From: Pseudomonas caspiana
GTDB lineage: Bacteria; Pseudomonadota; Gammaproteobacteria; Pseudomonadales; Pseudomonadaceae
Length of the DNA: 64,000 bases
Assembly (NCBI RefSeq): GCF_002158995.1
Contig: NZ_LOHF01000001.1
Coordinates: 27,342-91,341 of the forward strand
Reading direction: 5' to 3'
Under the pieces are notes generated by a model. That model was given only the letters and a program-made list of their open reading frames with translations. It searched no databases and was not told the origin of the DNA. Shown piece by piece: positions 25,318 through 36,693 of this stretch (positions within the stretch are counted from its first letter, which is position 1; the number at the start of each line of letters is the position of its first letter). The position numbers and the translations under genes are program-made.

Positions 25318-25968
25318 ATGACTGAATCGTCTGCCATTGCGGCTGAAGTCCGCCAACTCGACAGCGGTTATTCGAGGGAAACCCGCTCGCTGCTGTACCA
25401 CGCTTATCGCCACGAACCGGGTTTTGCCTACCTGTTCAACGCCGAACGCAGCGGTTTTGATCAACGGGTACGTGCGACAGTCCGAGAACTGGTCAAGCAA
25501 CATTTTCTTCAGGATTTACCGGCCATCGGCCTGTTTATCGACGACCGTCTAGTTGGTGCAGCGCTGATTGCCCCCCCACAAAGACGGCTGGGCATTACTG
25601 AAAGCTGGGCCTGGCGTCTGCGCATGGTGCTCAGCACCGGCTTCAACTGTACGCGCCGTTATCTGGAGTACCACAACGCAGTTCTGGCGTATCTGCCCTC
25701 GGAGTCCGTTCACGTGCTGCCGCTGCTCGGGATTCATCCGGAATATCAAGGTGAGCACCTGAGCGAGCAACTGTTGCAGGCGGTTCACAAGTGGTGTGCC
25801 GAGGATGAAAACTCTCAAGGCGTCGTCCTCAATACGGGGAACGCCCGCTATCTGGAGTTCTATAAGCGACAGGGGTATGAGGAAATTGGCGAAGTTGCTG
25901 TAGGACCCATCCGCGAGCACGTATTTTTTCGACCAAATCCGCAGGTTTCGCTGCAAGCAATGGCGTAA
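25318..25968 (+). CDS. GNAT-family N-acetyltransferase
   Basis: The protein is 216 residues from the ATG at 25318 (GAGAGG seven bases upstream). The C-terminal half carries the GNAT core: GIHPEYQGEHLSEQLLQAVHK is the acetyl-CoA loop and helix (about 140-160), then GVVLNTGNARYLEFYKRQGYEEIGE. The substrate is not evident. It lies 66 bp before tamA in the same direction and may share transcripts with it. Confidence 0.88.
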   Translation: MTESSAIAAEVRQLDSGYSRETRSLLYHAYRHEPGFAYLFNAERSGFDQRVRATVRELVKQHFLQDLPAIGLFIDDRLVGAALIAPPQRRLGITESWAWRLRMVLSTGFNCTRRYLEYHNAVLAYLPSESVHVLPLLGIHPEYQGEHLSEQLLQAVHKWCAEDENSQGVVLNTGNARYLEFYKRQGYEEIGEVAVGPIREHVFFRPNPQVSLQAMA

Positions 25969-26034
25969 AGGCATGAAATTTCAACTGCTTGGCGTCTTCC
26001 AGTGAAAGCCGTTGCTCGTGTTAGCATTCGCGCC

Positions 26035-27768
26035 ATGAAGCTTCTTGCAATGTTCACCAGCGGTTTGATTCTCAGTGTTTCCAGTCTCGCGGCGCTCGCC
26101 GATGCGCAGCTGGATGTAAGGGTCACTCCTGCCAATTCCGCGCTCAAAGCCAATATCGAAGGCTATGTGGGCAGCCCCGGCGATCGTGATGCCGACAGTC
26201 TGCTTCACTTCAGTATCGGAGCCGAAGAACAGGCGCAACGCGCTGCACAGGCACTGGGTTACTACCAGGCAAAAATTGCCAGTGAAGTGAAGGCCGGGCG
26301 AGATAACCAGCTTCAGCTGGTTATCAAAGTTCAGGCGGGTGAGCCTATCCGTCTGCGTACTGTCAATGTGCGTATCGAAGGTGAGGCCGCCTCGCTCAAG
26401 GCATTTCGGGTTCCTAAAAGCGATGCGCTGAAAAGTGGCGCGGTGCTTGATCATGGTCACTACGAAGACGCCAAGCGGCTGATCCAGAACCAGGCGTCTC
26501 GTTATGGCTTCTTTTCCGGGCGATTCGTCCAGCAGCGCCTTTCTGTAGACCCGGCAGCAGGCGTCGCTGATATCGATCTAGTGTATGACAGCGGGCCGCG
26601 CTATTCGCTGGGCAAGGTCAGCTTTAGTGGCGATGCCCCTTTTGATGACGACCTTCTGCGGCGCATGGTGCCGTTCAAGGAAAACACCCCGTACGATTCC
26701 GAGCTGATTGCTGAACTGAATCAGGCGATGCAGACCAGTGGTTATTTTGATGGCGTGCGTGTCGATGCCACGCCAACCGCTGCGGTGGGGCAGAAAATTC
26801 CGGTAACCGTTCAGCTCGAAACGCGCAAACCTCGCACCATGGGCCTCGGATTGGGCTATTCCACAGACGTCGGGCCGCGAGGCAAGGCCAACTGGACTCG
26901 CCATTGGGTTAACCCCCAAGGCCACAGTTACGGCATTGAAAGTGAATTGTCTGCGCCGCGCCAGAACGTTGGTCTCTGGTATGACATTCCGCTGGACCCA
27001 CCACTGACTGACAAGCTGCGCTTCGCCGGTGGCTATCAGTACGAAGAGATCGCCGGGACTGACACCCTCAGCAAGTTGCTGACTGTTGGCCCGGAATGGC
27101 ACAGCAAATTGCCGAGCGGCTGGGAGCGGGTCATTTCATTGAAGTGGCAGCGTGAGGAGTATCGACTTGGGGATGATTCGGGTCTCAGCACGTTACTGAT
27201 GCCGGGTGTCAGCTATTCCTACCTGCGCAGCGACAATCGCATCGATCCGCGCAATGGTTATCGTCTGCAGTTCGATGCTCAAGTCGCCAAGGAAGGGCTG
27301 ATGTCAGATTCGAACCTTTTGCATGGCAACGTGTTGCTCAAGGGCTTGACCACGCTCTGGGACAACCACCGTTTTCTTGCTCGCGTGCAGTTTGGCGGCA
27401 ATGCTACCAACGGTTATAAATCGATACCGCCGTCGCTGCGTTTTTTCGCTGGCGGCGACCAGAGTGTTCGCGGCTATGACTACCAGACGCTTTCACCGGA
27501 AAACTCCGACGGCGACCGAATCGGCGGGCGATACATGGTGGCAGGCAGTCTTGAGTACCAGTACTCCATCGCTGAAAAATGGCGAGTGGCGACGTTTGTC
27601 GACCAAGGCAACTCATTTAACACGCTGGAATTACCGAGCCTCAAGACCGGTGTCGGTATAGGTGTGCGCTGGGTTTCACCTGTAGGACCTTTGCGCCTGG
27701 ACCTGGCTCACGCACTGGACGATGACGGCGGTATTCGGCTGCACTTTTCCATGGGGCCAGAGCTATGA
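26035..27768 (+). CDS. tamA: Translocation and assembly module outer-membrane protein TamA
   Basis: This encodes 577 residues from the ATG at 26035, equal to E. coli TamA as I know it. That start puts the signal peptide (MKLLAMFTSGLILSVSSLAA, cleaved after ALA) at the N-terminus; a GTG at 26002 would add 11 residues. Three POTRA domains (about 25-260) precede an Omp85 16-strand barrel, with the conserved VRGYDY motif of loop 6 near residue 480. TamA works with TamB in outer-membrane biogenesis and lipid transport. Its stop overlaps the tamB start (ATGA). Confidence 0.94.
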   Translation: MKLLAMFTSGLILSVSSLAALADAQLDVRVTPANSALKANIEGYVGSPGDRDADSLLHFSIGAEEQAQRAAQALGYYQAKIASEVKAGRDNQLQLVIKVQAGEPIRLRTVNVRIEGEAASLKAFRVPKSDALKSGAVLDHGHYEDAKRLIQNQASRYGFFSGRFVQQRLSVDPAAGVADIDLVYDSGPRYSLGKVSFSGDAPFDDDLLRRMVPFKENTPYDSELIAELNQAMQTSGYFDGVRVDATPTAAVGQKIPVTVQLETRKPRTMGLGLGYSTDVGPRGKANWTRHWVNPQGHSYGIESELSAPRQNVGLWYDIPLDPPLTDKLRFAGGYQYEEIAGTDTLSKLLTVGPEWHSKLPSGWERVISLKWQREEYRLGDDSGLSTLLMPGVSYSYLRSDNRIDPRNGYRLQFDAQVAKEGLMSDSNLLHGNVLLKGLTTLWDNHRFLARVQFGGNATNGYKSIPPSLRFFAGGDQSVRGYDYQTLSPENSDGDRIGGRYMVAGSLEYQYSIAEKWRVATFVDQGNSFNTLELPSLKTGVGIGVRWVSPVGPLRLDLAHALDDDGGIRLHFSMGPEL

Positions 27769-30700
27769 GGCCGTTCAACTGGAAACGCTCGCTGAAAATC
27801 CTGGGGTTGGCGCTGATTGTTATCGTCGGTCTGGTGCTCGCCAGTCTGTGGGCCCTGCTGGGTACCGAAGCCGGGAGCCGATGGGCGTTGTCCCAAGTGC
27901 CCGGTTTGCAGACGGAAAACTTCCACGGTCGTTTGGCCGGCGAGTGGCAAGCCGATCACCTGTTCTGGCAGCAAGACGGAACGCGCGTCGAAATCGACAA
28001 GCCAGCGCTGGACTGGTCGCCGGGATGCTTGCTGAAAATGACCCTGTGCATCGACCGGTTAGACGCTGATCAGGTTCGCCTGCAATTGGCTCCAGGTGCC
28101 GACGCAGCGCAAAGCGAGCCTTTGCAATTGCCTGATCTGAAGCTTCCGTTGGCAATCCGTCTGGGCGATGTGCGTATCGGCAGCTTTCTTCTGGATGGCA
28201 CTGAGCAGGCCGCCGACTTGCAATTGGCGGCGCACTGGACCGCTGAAGGCCTGCGCCTGGATAACGTGCATGTTCGTCGTGATGAAATGGCGCTTGATCT
28301 GGCGGGGCTGCTTCAGCCTTCCGGGGACTGGCCGCTTTCTGCGACCGGGCTGGTGAAATTGCCGGACGTTGACGGTCGCGTCTGGACGCTCAATCTGGAT
28401 ATCAAGGGCAACCTGCTCAACACCTTGCAGCTCAAGGGCATTAGCAGTGGCTACCTGCAGGGCCTGTTGAGCGGCGAATTGCAGCCGCTGGCAGAGAATC
28501 TGCCCGCGCAGTTAAGGATCAGTGCGCAGCCGTTCAAAGCGAGCGATTCACTGCCCGATACTTTGCAGCTCAATCAGTTGCTGCTGGATGCAGCGGGCGA
28601 CCTGCTGAGCGGTTATCGCTTGCAGGGTTCCGCCAGCCTGCCCGCCGAACAGGGCCCTGTGCTATTGGCGCTCAAGGGGCGCGTGGATGCAAAGGGCGCA
28701 GTGATTGAGGCGCTCGACCTGAATGCCAGCGCTGAACAGCGTTTGAGCCTGAATGGCACGCTGAACTGGGAACATGAATTACGTGCCGACGCGAAACTCG
28801 ACTGGCTTGATTTCCCTTGGCACCGCTTGTACCCGCTGATCGAAGAACCCCAGGTGGCTTTGCGCAAGTTCACTGGCGAGGTCTCCTACACCGGCGGCAA
28901 GTACCTGGGGAATTTCAGCGCCAATCTGGATGGCCCGGCAGGCGCGTTCAGTCTTGTCAGTCCGTTTAGTGGTGACCTGACTCAGGTCTTCCTGCCGCAG
29001 TTGGAAATGGTTGCCGGGCAGGGTAAGGCCACAGGGCATTTAAACCTGAAATTTGCCAATGGCATTGGTTGGGATACTGCGCTGGATCTGAGCGCCATCG
29101 ATCCTGCCTATTGGGTCGCGCAGATGCCCGGCACCCTGGCAGGACCGTTGCGCAGCAAAGGGCAGATCAGGAACGAACAGTTGAGCCTGAATGCGGACCT
29201 GGATCTCAAGGGGCGTTTACGCGGCCAGCCTGCGGCGTTGCAGGTCAAAGCCGATGGTACCGGTGACAAATGGAACGTCGGTGTTCTTGAAGTGCGTCTC
29301 GGTGATAACCGGATTCAGGGTAATGGCAGCCTGCAGCAGCGTCTGCTCGGTCAGCTGGAAATCAACCTGCCGCGACTTGGACAACTATGGCCCGGGTTGC
29401 AAGGGCAGGTCAAAGGTCGTCTTGATGTGGCCGGAACACTACAAGCGCCGCAAGGCCAGTTGGGGCTGCAAGGCTCGCAGCTGGCTTTTCAGGACAACCA
29501 ACTGAAAGCCTTGAACGTCAGTGCCAGACTCGACAATGCCCAGCGGGCCAATATCGATATCAAAGGCACCGGTATTCAAGCAGGCGACACGCAATTGGGT
29601 ACGCTGGTCGTCGACGCTCAGGGTGATATCAAACGCCAACAGATGAAACTCGACTTGCAGGGACCCTTACTCAAACTGGCGATGGGGCTGGATGGCAATC
29701 TGGACAAAGGCAACTGGCGCGGACGCCTGGTCAGTGGCGATGTACAGACAGGCGGCCAGCGCTGGCAATTGCAGCAACCGGCCAGGCTGGAGCGGTTAGC
29801 TGACGGCAAGGTGAACTTTGGTGCGCATTGCTGGTTATCAGGCGCGGCCAGCTTGTGTGGTGAAGATCAGCGTTTGATGCCCGAACCGCGCCTGCGTTAC
29901 CACCTCAAGAACTTTCCTCTCGACAGTCTGGCCCAGTGGTTTCCCAAGGATTTTGCCTGGAAAGGCTCGCTCAATGCTGACGTGCAACTCGACGTCCCGG
30001 CTGCGGGCCCTAACGGGCAAATCACAGTCAATGCCAGCGGTGGAACGCTACGGGTGAAGGAGAAGGCTCAATGGCTGGACTTCCCCTATGAGAGTCTGAT
30101 GCTGACCAGCACGCTGACTCCAAAGCTCATCGACAGCCGTCTGGATTTTCGTGGTGAAAAGCTTGGCGCATTGCAGGTCAACGCCCGAATTGATCCTTTG
30201 GCAAAAAACAAAACGTTGAGCGGCGACTTTAGCCTGAGCGGGCTGGATCTCTCCATTGCGCGGCCATTCGTGCCCATGGTGCAGAAGCTCAATGGGCGTC
30301 TGAATGGCAGCGGTCGGCTTTCTGGAGGCCTTCTGACCCCGCAGGTGAACGGTAACGTGACCCTCAGCGGTGGCGAAATTTCCGGACCGGAGCTGCCGAT
30401 GAGTTTGCAGGACCTGCAGATTCAGGCGCTGATCGCCGGAGAGAACGTTCAGCTCGATGGACGATGGAAAAGCGGCGACACCGGTGAGGGACGTCTGGCC
30501 GGGCAGATTGGCTGGAGCCAGGCGCTGGTGGTCGATCTGAGCCTCAAAGGTTCGCGCCTGCCAATCACGGTTGAACCCTACGCCAGACTCGAAGCGGCCC
30601 CCGATCTGAAAATCGCTATGCAGGACGGCCGTCTGGGTATCTCCGGCAAAGTACTGATTCCCAAAGGCACGATCACTGTCCGTGAACTGCCGCCATCCAC

Positions 30701-31454
30701 GGTCAAGTTGTCAGGCGATACGGTGATCGTTGGGCAGCAAACGGAGGAGGGCGCGCCGCCTCTGGCGATGGCCATGGATATCGATGTTCAGGTAGGTCAG
30801 GAGAAGCTGAGTTTCACCGGCTTTGGCTTGACGGCGGACCTTGCAGGGCGGGTCCATATCGGCGACAACCTGGATACCCGTGGTGAGCTCAATCTGAACA
30901 ATGGACGTTATCGCGCTTATGGGCAGCGTTTGACGATTCGCAAGGCGCGTCTGCTGTTTGCCGGACCTATTGATCAGCCGTATCTGGATGTTGAAGCGAT
31001 TCGGCAAACGGATGAGGTTGTGGCGGGCATCCGCTTGTCCGGGAGCGCCGAGCAACCGACGACGACGGTGTTTTCCGAACCGGCGATGAGTCAGGAGCAA
31101 GCGTTGTCCTATCTGGTGCTGGGGCGGCCTTTGAACAACACAGGCGAAGACAGCAACGTGATGGCTCAGGCGGCGCTGGCATTAGGACTGGCAGGCAGTG
31201 AGTCGACCACTGGCAAGCTGGCCGGAGACCTGGGTATCCGGGATTTCGAGCTGGATACCTCTGGCTCAGGAGATAAAACCAACGTCGTTGCCAGCGGCAA
31301 AATCACCGATAAACTCAGCCTGCGTTATGGCGTCGGGGTGTTTGAACCCGCCAATACCATTGCCTTGCGCTATATGTTGAGCAAAAAGGTCTACCTGGAG
31401 GCCGCAAGCGGTCTGGCCAGTTCGCTGGATATTTTCTATAAGCGCGATTTTTGA
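27765..31454 (+). CDS. tamB: Translocation and assembly module inner-membrane protein TamB
   Basis: This is a 1229-residue protein. One N-terminal membrane anchor (ILGLALIVIVGLVLASLWALL, about 10-30) is followed by a very long repetitive beta region, the AsmA-like groove that spans the periplasm and carries phospholipids. The C-terminal DUF490/TamB domain ends with RYMLSKKVYLEAASGLASSL and a terminal Phe (KRDF), which interacts with TamA. Length and layout match the family, and pairing with tamA by ATGA overlap confirms it. Confidence 0.95.
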   Translation: MRPFNWKRSLKILGLALIVIVGLVLASLWALLGTEAGSRWALSQVPGLQTENFHGRLAGEWQADHLFWQQDGTRVEIDKPALDWSPGCLLKMTLCIDRLDADQVRLQLAPGADAAQSEPLQLPDLKLPLAIRLGDVRIGSFLLDGTEQAADLQLAAHWTAEGLRLDNVHVRRDEMALDLAGLLQPSGDWPLSATGLVKLPDVDGRVWTLNLDIKGNLLNTLQLKGISSGYLQGLLSGELQPLAENLPAQLRISAQPFKASDSLPDTLQLNQLLLDAAGDLLSGYRLQGSASLPAEQGPVLLALKGRVDAKGAVIEALDLNASAEQRLSLNGTLNWEHELRADAKLDWLDFPWHRLYPLIEEPQVALRKFTGEVSYTGGKYLGNFSANLDGPAGAFSLVSPFSGDLTQVFLPQLEMVAGQGKATGHLNLKFANGIGWDTALDLSAIDPAYWVAQMPGTLAGPLRSKGQIRNEQLSLNADLDLKGRLRGQPAALQVKADGTGDKWNVGVLEVRLGDNRIQGNGSLQQRLLGQLEINLPRLGQLWPGLQGQVKGRLDVAGTLQAPQGQLGLQGSQLAFQDNQLKALNVSARLDNAQRANIDIKGTGIQAGDTQLGTLVVDAQGDIKRQQMKLDLQGPLLKLAMGLDGNLDKGNWRGRLVSGDVQTGGQRWQLQQPARLERLADGKVNFGAHCWLSGAASLCGEDQRLMPEPRLRYHLKNFPLDSLAQWFPKDFAWKGSLNADVQLDVPAAGPNGQITVNASGGTLRVKEKAQWLDFPYESLMLTSTLTPKLIDSRLDFRGEKLGALQVNARIDPLAKNKTLSGDFSLSGLDLSIARPFVPMVQKLNGRLNGSGRLSGGLLTPQVNGNVTLSGGEISGPELPMSLQDLQIQALIAGENVQLDGRWKSGDTGEGRLAGQIGWSQALVVDLSLKGSRLPITVEPYARLEAAPDLKIAMQDGRLGISGKVLIPKGTITVRELPPSTVKLSGDTVIVGQQTEEGAPPLAMAMDIDVQVGQEKLSFTGFGLTADLAGRVHIGDNLDTRGELNLNNGRYRAYGQRLTIRKARLLFAGPIDQPYLDVEAIRQTDEVVAGIRLSGSAEQPTTTVFSEPAMSQEQALSYLVLGRPLNNTGEDSNVMAQAALALGLAGSESTTGKLAGDLGIRDFELDTSGSGDKTNVVASGKITDKLSLRYGVGVFEPANTIALRYMLSKKVYLEAASGLASSLDIFYKRDF

Positions 31455-31615
31455 CCGCAGCAGGGACTGGGATGCGGCCTTAGGGGTGACGCTACGCTGT
31501 CATGGAGCAAGCCACTCCCAATGTTTGCTTCCTGATCGCGCTGTACTCTAGGTCGATCAAGACTTTCATGGTTAACTTCCGGGTCTAACCAACCCGTGGA
31601 AAAAGGATTCAGTTC

Positions 31616-32116
31616 ATGGCTCAAGTGACTCGCAGAGGCAACCCCGTTCAAATCAATGGCGAACTGCCGAAAGTCGGTGCTGCAGCCCCGGCCTTTTCGC
31701 TGGTCGGTAGTGATCTGGCTGACGTGACCCTGGCCGATTTCGCCGGCAAGCGCAAAGTACTGAACATCTTCCCAAGCGTTGACACCCCAACCTGCGCTAC
31801 CTCGGTACGCAAGTTCAACGCCCAGGCCAATAACCTGACCAACACCGTGGTGCTGTGCATCTCCGCTGATCTGCCGTTCGCCCAGGCACGCTTCTGCGGT
31901 GCGGAAGGTCTGGAAAACGTGAAGAACCTGTCCACCCTGCGTGGCGGCAAGTTCAAGGAAGACTACGGTGTTGCCATCGCTGATGGCCCGATGGTCGGTC
32001 TGACCACTCGTGCTGTGGTCGTGCTCGATGAGAACGACAAAGTGCTCTACAGCGAACTGGTTCCGGAAATCGGCCAGGAGCCTGACTACGACGCAGCGTT
32101 GGCTGTATTGAAGTAA
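31616..32116 (+). CDS. tpx: Thiol peroxidase Tpx
   Basis: This 166-residue atypical two-Cys peroxiredoxin has peroxidatic Cys60 in [10 protein letters not shown], resolving Cys94 in ARFCGAE, and the conserved Arg in TTRAVVVLD. It reduces hydrogen and alkyl peroxides using thioredoxin, in the periplasm-facing or cytosolic pool depending on species. No signal peptide is visible here. AAAAGGA precedes the ATG. The gene is monocistronic, with its own strong terminator. Confidence 0.96.
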   Translation: MAQVTRRGNPVQINGELPKVGAAAPAFSLVGSDLADVTLADFAGKRKVLNIFPSVDTPTCATSVRKFNAQANNLTNTVVLCISADLPFAQARFCGAEGLENVKNLSTLRGGKFKEDYGVAIADGPMVGLTTRAVVVLDENDKVLYSELVPEIGQEPDYDAALAVLK

Positions 32117-32133
32117 CAGTTGGTAATACTTGG

Positions 32134-32160
32134 ACGGCCTGAATATGTTCAGGCCGTTTT
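32134..32160 (+). terminator. Intrinsic terminator of tpx
   Basis: ACGGCCTGAA (32134-32143), loop TATG and TTCAGGCCGT (32148-32157) form a perfect 10-bp stem followed by TTTTCGTTT. Confidence 0.95.
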
Positions 32161-32275
32161 CGTTTACGCTTCAGGTGCTTAACAAATGTAATGACAAGGT
32201 AAATTGCCGGTAAAGGCGCTTTGCTTGTCACGCATCTGTGCTTATTGTTCAGCCTCCTGAAAAGCCCCATCCGCA

Positions 32276-33586
32276 ATGGTTGATTTATTCATGCAATCGT
32301 CTGGCCCCCGTAGTTCTCGTCGCTGGCTCATCAGTCTTTTGGTCCTGCTGATAATCGTCGGTTTGTGCTGGTGGTTATGGCCGAAATCTGCACCGAGCAA
32401 AGACGCCGCACACGGCAAAACCGGCGGTACGGCCTCAAGCGGCATGGCGCGCCCGGGCTTTGGCGGTTCGACCGTTGCCGTACCGGTACGGGTAGCCCCG
32501 GCGGTGCTGGGTGATTTTCCGATTTACTACAAAGCGCTTGGCACTGTGACGGCGATGAATACCATCAACGTGCGCAGTCGGGTGGCGGGCGAACTGGTCA
32601 AGATCAACTTTCAGGAAGGGCAGATGGTCAAGGCCGGGGATTTGCTGGCCGAGATCGACCCGCGCAGTTATCAGATTGCCTTGCAGCAGGCTGAAGGTAC
32701 GTTGGCGACCAATCAGGCATTGCTGAAGAATGCTCAACTGGATGTGCAGCGCTACCGTGGTTTGTACGCCGAAGACAGTATCGCCAAACAGACCCTGGAT
32801 ACTGCCGAATCACTGGTCAATCAGTATCAGGGCACGATCAAGACCAATCAGGCGGCCGTGGGGGATGCCAGGCTCAATCTTGAGTTCACCCGGATTCGTG
32901 CGCCGATTTCTGGTCGCATTGGCCTCAAACAACTGGACGTCGGCAATCTGGTGGCGGCCAACGACACCACCGCGCTGGTAATCATCACCCAGACCAAGCC
33001 CATTACCGTTGCGTTCACACTGCCGGAGAAAGACCTGTCGGCAGTGATTTCCCGCTATCGCAGTGGCGACAAGCTGCCGGTGGAAGCGTGGGACCGTGGC
33101 GATGAGAAGCAGCAGGCCCAAGGCGTGCTGGCGAGTCTCGATAACCAGATCGATGTGGCCACCGGAACCTTGAAGTTCAAGGCCCGCTTCGATAACCAGA
33201 ATGAAGTGCTGTTCCCTAACCAGTTCGTCAACGTGCATCTGCTGGCCGATACCCTCAAGCAGGCGGTACTGGTGCCGACGGCAGCAATTCAGTTCGGCAC
33301 CAACGGTACCTTTGTGTACGCGATGGATGGCGACAACAAGGTCAAGATCCGGGTGCTCAAGACGGGTGCCAACAATGAACAGTTGACGGTTGTCAGCGAA
33401 GGACTGGCGGCCGGGGATCGTGTTGTACTTGAAGGTACCGACCGCCTGCGCGATGGGGCTGCGGTAGAGGTGGTCAGCGACAGCAAAGACGTACCGAGTA
33501 CCCCAGGTCAGCAATTGCAGGGCAAGCCGGGCAAGAACAGCGATGAGTCGGCGTCGGCAGGCAAGGCGGAAAGCACGCGCGCATGA
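32276..33586 (+). CDS. muxA: RND efflux periplasmic adaptor MuxA (MdtA-like)
   Basis: This 436-residue protein has a cytoplasmic Arg-rich tip, one membrane anchor ([19 protein letters not shown], about 17-35) and then the membrane-fusion-protein domains. The lipoyl half motif is [20 protein letters not shown], followed by a helical hairpin (about 130-200), a beta barrel and a membrane-proximal part. The C-terminal tail is low-complexity (Lys/Ser/Ala). It links two RND pumps to OpmB. The start at 32276 has only a weak ribosome site, and an ATG five codons later is an alternative. The ATGA overlap with muxB shows coupling. Confidence 0.93.
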   Translation: MVDLFMQSSGPRSSRRWLISLLVLLIIVGLCWWLWPKSAPSKDAAHGKTGGTASSGMARPGFGGSTVAVPVRVAPAVLGDFPIYYKALGTVTAMNTINVRSRVAGELVKINFQEGQMVKAGDLLAEIDPRSYQIALQQAEGTLATNQALLKNAQLDVQRYRGLYAEDSIAKQTLDTAESLVNQYQGTIKTNQAAVGDARLNLEFTRIRAPISGRIGLKQLDVGNLVAANDTTALVIITQTKPITVAFTLPEKDLSAVISRYRSGDKLPVEAWDRGDEKQQAQGVLASLDNQIDVATGTLKFKARFDNQNEVLFPNQFVNVHLLADTLKQAVLVPTAAIQFGTNGTFVYAMDGDNKVKIRVLKTGANNEQLTVVSEGLAAGDRVVLEGTDRLRDGAAVEVVSDSKDVPSTPGQQLQGKPGKNSDESASAGKAESTRA

Positions 33587-36500
33587 ACATCTCCCGACTG
33601 TTCATCCTGCGTCCGGTCGCGACGACCCTGAGCATGCTGGCCATCGTGTTGGCCGGCTTGATCGCGTACAAATTGCTGCCGGTTTCGGCGCTGCCGCAAG
33701 TCGATTACCCGACGATCCGGGTGATGACGCTGTATCCAGGCGCCAGTCCGCAAGTCATGACCAGTGCGGTAACAGCACCGCTGGAGCGTCAATTCGGGCA
33801 AATGCCGGGCCTCAGCCAGATGGCGTCTACCAGTTCTGGTGGTGCGTCGGTGATCACCCTGCGATTCAGTCTTGATCTGAACATGGATGTGGCCGAGCAG
33901 TCGGTACAGGCGGCGATCAACGCCGCGACCAATCTTTTGCCCACGGATTTGCCCGCGCCCCCGGTCTACAACAAGGTCAATCCGGCTGATACCCCGGTCC
34001 TGACTCTGGCGATTACTTCCAAGACCATGTTGTTGCCCAAACTCAACGATCTGGTCGATACGCGCATGGCGCAGAAAATTTCCCAGATCAGCGGCGTCGG
34101 CATGGTCAGCATTGCCGGTGGTCAACGTCAGGCGGTCAGGATCAAGGTCAACCCCGATGCGCTGGCAGCCAATGGCCTGAACCTGGCGGATGTACGCACA
34201 CTGATTGGTGCGTCCAACGTCAACCAGCCCAAGGGTAACTTCGACGGCCCGACCCGGGTTTCGATGCTCGATGCCAACGATCAGCTCAAATCTCCTGAGG
34301 AGTACGCCAATCTGATTCTGGCCTACAGCAACGGCGCACCGCTGCGACTCAAGGATGTGGCCGAAATTGTTGATGGTGCCGAGAACGAGCGTCTCGCGGC
34401 CTGGGCCAACGAAAATCAGGCCGTGTTGCTCAACATCCAGCGCCAGCCGGGTGCGAACGTGATTGAGGTCGTGGATCGTATCAAGGCGCTCCTGCCGAGC
34501 ATCACTGACAATTTGCCTGCGGGCCTCGATGTGGCAGTACTGACGGATCGCACGCAGACGATCCGGGCCTCGGTCAAAGACGTGCAGCACGAACTGCTGA
34601 TCGCCATCGTGCTGGTGGTCCTGGTGACGTTTCTGTTCTTGCGTCGCTTCAGTGCGACGATCATTCCGTCGATTGCCGTACCGCTGTCGCTGGTGGGTAC
34701 CTTCGGGGTGATGTATCTGGCGGGCTTTTCGGTCAACAACCTGACGTTGATGGCCATGACCATCGCCACCGGCTTTGTGGTCGATGACGCCATCGTCATG
34801 CTGGAAAACATCTCGCGGCATATCGAAGAAGGCGAAACGCCGATGCAGGCGGCGCTCAAGGGCGCGAAGCAGATTGGCTTTACCCTTGTGTCGCTGACCA
34901 TTTCGCTGATTGCCGTGTTGATTCCCCTGCTGTTCATGGCTGACGTCGTGGGGCGGTTGTTCCGTGAATTCGCGATCACCCTGGCAGTGGCGATCCTGAT
35001 CTCGCTGGTGGTTTCGCTGACGCTGACGCCGATGATGTGTGCCCGGTTGCTCAAGCGTGAACCCAAGGAAGAAGATCAAAGCCGCTTCTATCGTGCCAGC
35101 GGTGCCTGGCTGGACTGGCTGGTTGAGGCCTACGGCAACAAGTTGCGCTGGGTGCTCAAGCATCAACCGCTGACTTTGCTGGTGGCGATTGGCACTCTGG
35201 CGTTGACCGTTTTTCTCTACATGGTCGTGCCCAAAGGGTTTTTTCCGGTGCAGGACACCGGCGTCATTCAGGGCATCTCCGAGGCGCCGCAATCGGTTTC
35301 CTTCGCCGCCATGAGCGAACGCCAGCAATCTTTGGCGAAGATCATTCTGCAAGACCCTGACGTGGCCAGTCTTTCCTCCTACATTGGGGTTGATGGCGAT
35401 AACGCAACGCTTAACAGCGGTCGTCTGCTGATTAACCTGAAGTCCCACGGTGAGCGGGATGTCACCGCAACGCAGATTATCCAGCGCTTGCAGCCGCAAC
35501 TGGACAAGCTGTCCGGTATTCGACTGTTTCTACAGCCGGTACAGGACCTGACTATCGAAGACCGGGTCAGTCGTACCCAGTATCAATTCAGCATGTCGTC
35601 CCCGGACGCCGAGCTGCTGAGCTTGTGGAGCGGGCGGCTGGTGGATGCGTTGAGCAAGCGCCCGGAACTGACTGACGTCGCCAGTGACCTGCAGGACAAG
35701 GGTTTGCAGGTCTATCTGGCAATCGATCGGGATGCGGCGAGCCGGCTGGGCGTGACCGTAGCGAATATCACTGACGCGTTGTATGACGCTTTCGGCCAAC
35801 GGCAGATTTCGACGATCTACACTCAGGCCAGCCAGTACCGGGTGGTGTTGCAGGCCGCCACGGCTAGCGAGCTGGGGCCTGAGGCGCTTGATCAGATCCA
35901 CGTGAAGACTACCGATGGTGCGCAGGTCAAACTGTCGAGTCTGGCGCGAGTTGAACAGCGTCAGGCGCAACTGGCCATTGCGCATATGGGGCAATTCCCG
36001 GCCGTCATGATGTCTTTCAATCTGGCGCCTGATGTGGCGCTGGGCGCCGCCGTCGAGATTATTCAGCAGGTCGAAAAAGACATCGGTATGCCAATTGGCG
36101 TGCAGACCGAGTTCCAGGGTGCCGCTCAGGCCTTCCAGGCATCGTTGTCCAGCACCTTGCTGCTGATCCTCGCGGCGGTCGTGACCATGTACATCGTGCT
36201 GGGTGTGCTGTACGAGAGCTACATTCACCCAATCACCATTCTGTCGACCCTGCCGTCGGCAGCCGTCGGTGCTTTGTTGGCCTTGCTGATCAGTGGCAAC
36301 GACTTGGGCATGATCGCGATTATCGGCATCATCCTGTTGATCGGCATCGTCAAGAAAAACGCCATCATGATGATCGACTTCGCCCTCGACGCCGAACGTA
36401 ACCGGGGCGTGGATCCTGAAACGGCTATTTACGAAGCAGCGCTGCTACGTTTCCGGCCGATTCTCATGACCACCATGGCGGCTTTGTTTGGCGCTGTGCC

Positions 36501-36693
36501 GTTGATGCTGGCGAGCGGTTCCGGCGCAGAACTGCGTCAACCGTTGGGTCTGGTGATGGTCGGCGGCTTGATGTTGAGCCAGGTGTTGACCCTGTTCACG
36601 ACGCCGGTGATTTACCTGTACTTTGATCGCATGGGACGTCGCTGGGGCCGTAAACCGGACGCTGATGCACGTCTGGAGCAGGCTGACGCATGA
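33583..36693 (+). CDS. muxB: RND efflux transporter MuxB (MdtB-like)
   Basis: This 1036-residue AcrB-class pump subunit begins [20 protein letters not shown] and has 12 membrane segments with two large periplasmic loops. TM4 carries the proton-relay Asp pair in [14 protein letters not shown] (about residue 400), and the TM10-11 region carries [11 protein letters not shown]. MuxB and MuxC form a heterotrimeric pump, as MdtB and MdtC do. In P. aeruginosa MuxABC-OpmB contributes to resistance to beta-lactam-type and other drugs; the natural substrate is unknown. Confidence 0.95.
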   Translation: MNISRLFILRPVATTLSMLAIVLAGLIAYKLLPVSALPQVDYPTIRVMTLYPGASPQVMTSAVTAPLERQFGQMPGLSQMASTSSGGASVITLRFSLDLNMDVAEQSVQAAINAATNLLPTDLPAPPVYNKVNPADTPVLTLAITSKTMLLPKLNDLVDTRMAQKISQISGVGMVSIAGGQRQAVRIKVNPDALAANGLNLADVRTLIGASNVNQPKGNFDGPTRVSMLDANDQLKSPEEYANLILAYSNGAPLRLKDVAEIVDGAENERLAAWANENQAVLLNIQRQPGANVIEVVDRIKALLPSITDNLPAGLDVAVLTDRTQTIRASVKDVQHELLIAIVLVVLVTFLFLRRFSATIIPSIAVPLSLVGTFGVMYLAGFSVNNLTLMAMTIATGFVVDDAIVMLENISRHIEEGETPMQAALKGAKQIGFTLVSLTISLIAVLIPLLFMADVVGRLFREFAITLAVAILISLVVSLTLTPMMCARLLKREPKEEDQSRFYRASGAWLDWLVEAYGNKLRWVLKHQPLTLLVAIGTLALTVFLYMVVPKGFFPVQDTGVIQGISEAPQSVSFAAMSERQQSLAKIILQDPDVASLSSYIGVDGDNATLNSGRLLINLKSHGERDVTATQIIQRLQPQLDKLSGIRLFLQPVQDLTIEDRVSRTQYQFSMSSPDAELLSLWSGRLVDALSKRPELTDVASDLQDKGLQVYLAIDRDAASRLGVTVANITDALYDAFGQRQISTIYTQASQYRVVLQAATASELGPEALDQIHVKTTDGAQVKLSSLARVEQRQAQLAIAHMGQFPAVMMSFNLAPDVALGAAVEIIQQVEKDIGMPIGVQTEFQGAAQAFQASLSSTLLLILAAVVTMYIVLGVLYESYIHPITILSTLPSAAVGALLALLISGNDLGMIAIIGIILLIGIVKKNAIMMIDFALDAERNRGVDPETAIYEAALLRFRPILMTTMAALFGAVPLMLASGSGAELRQPLGLVMVGGLMLSQVLTLFTTPVIYLYFDRMGRRWGRKPDADARLEQADA

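Noticed and set aside
33508..35499. A 663-codon minus-strand frame.
   Set aside because: It lies antisense to muxB, is rich in His, Gln and Arg as expected of a reverse-frame shadow in GC-rich DNA, and has no family features.
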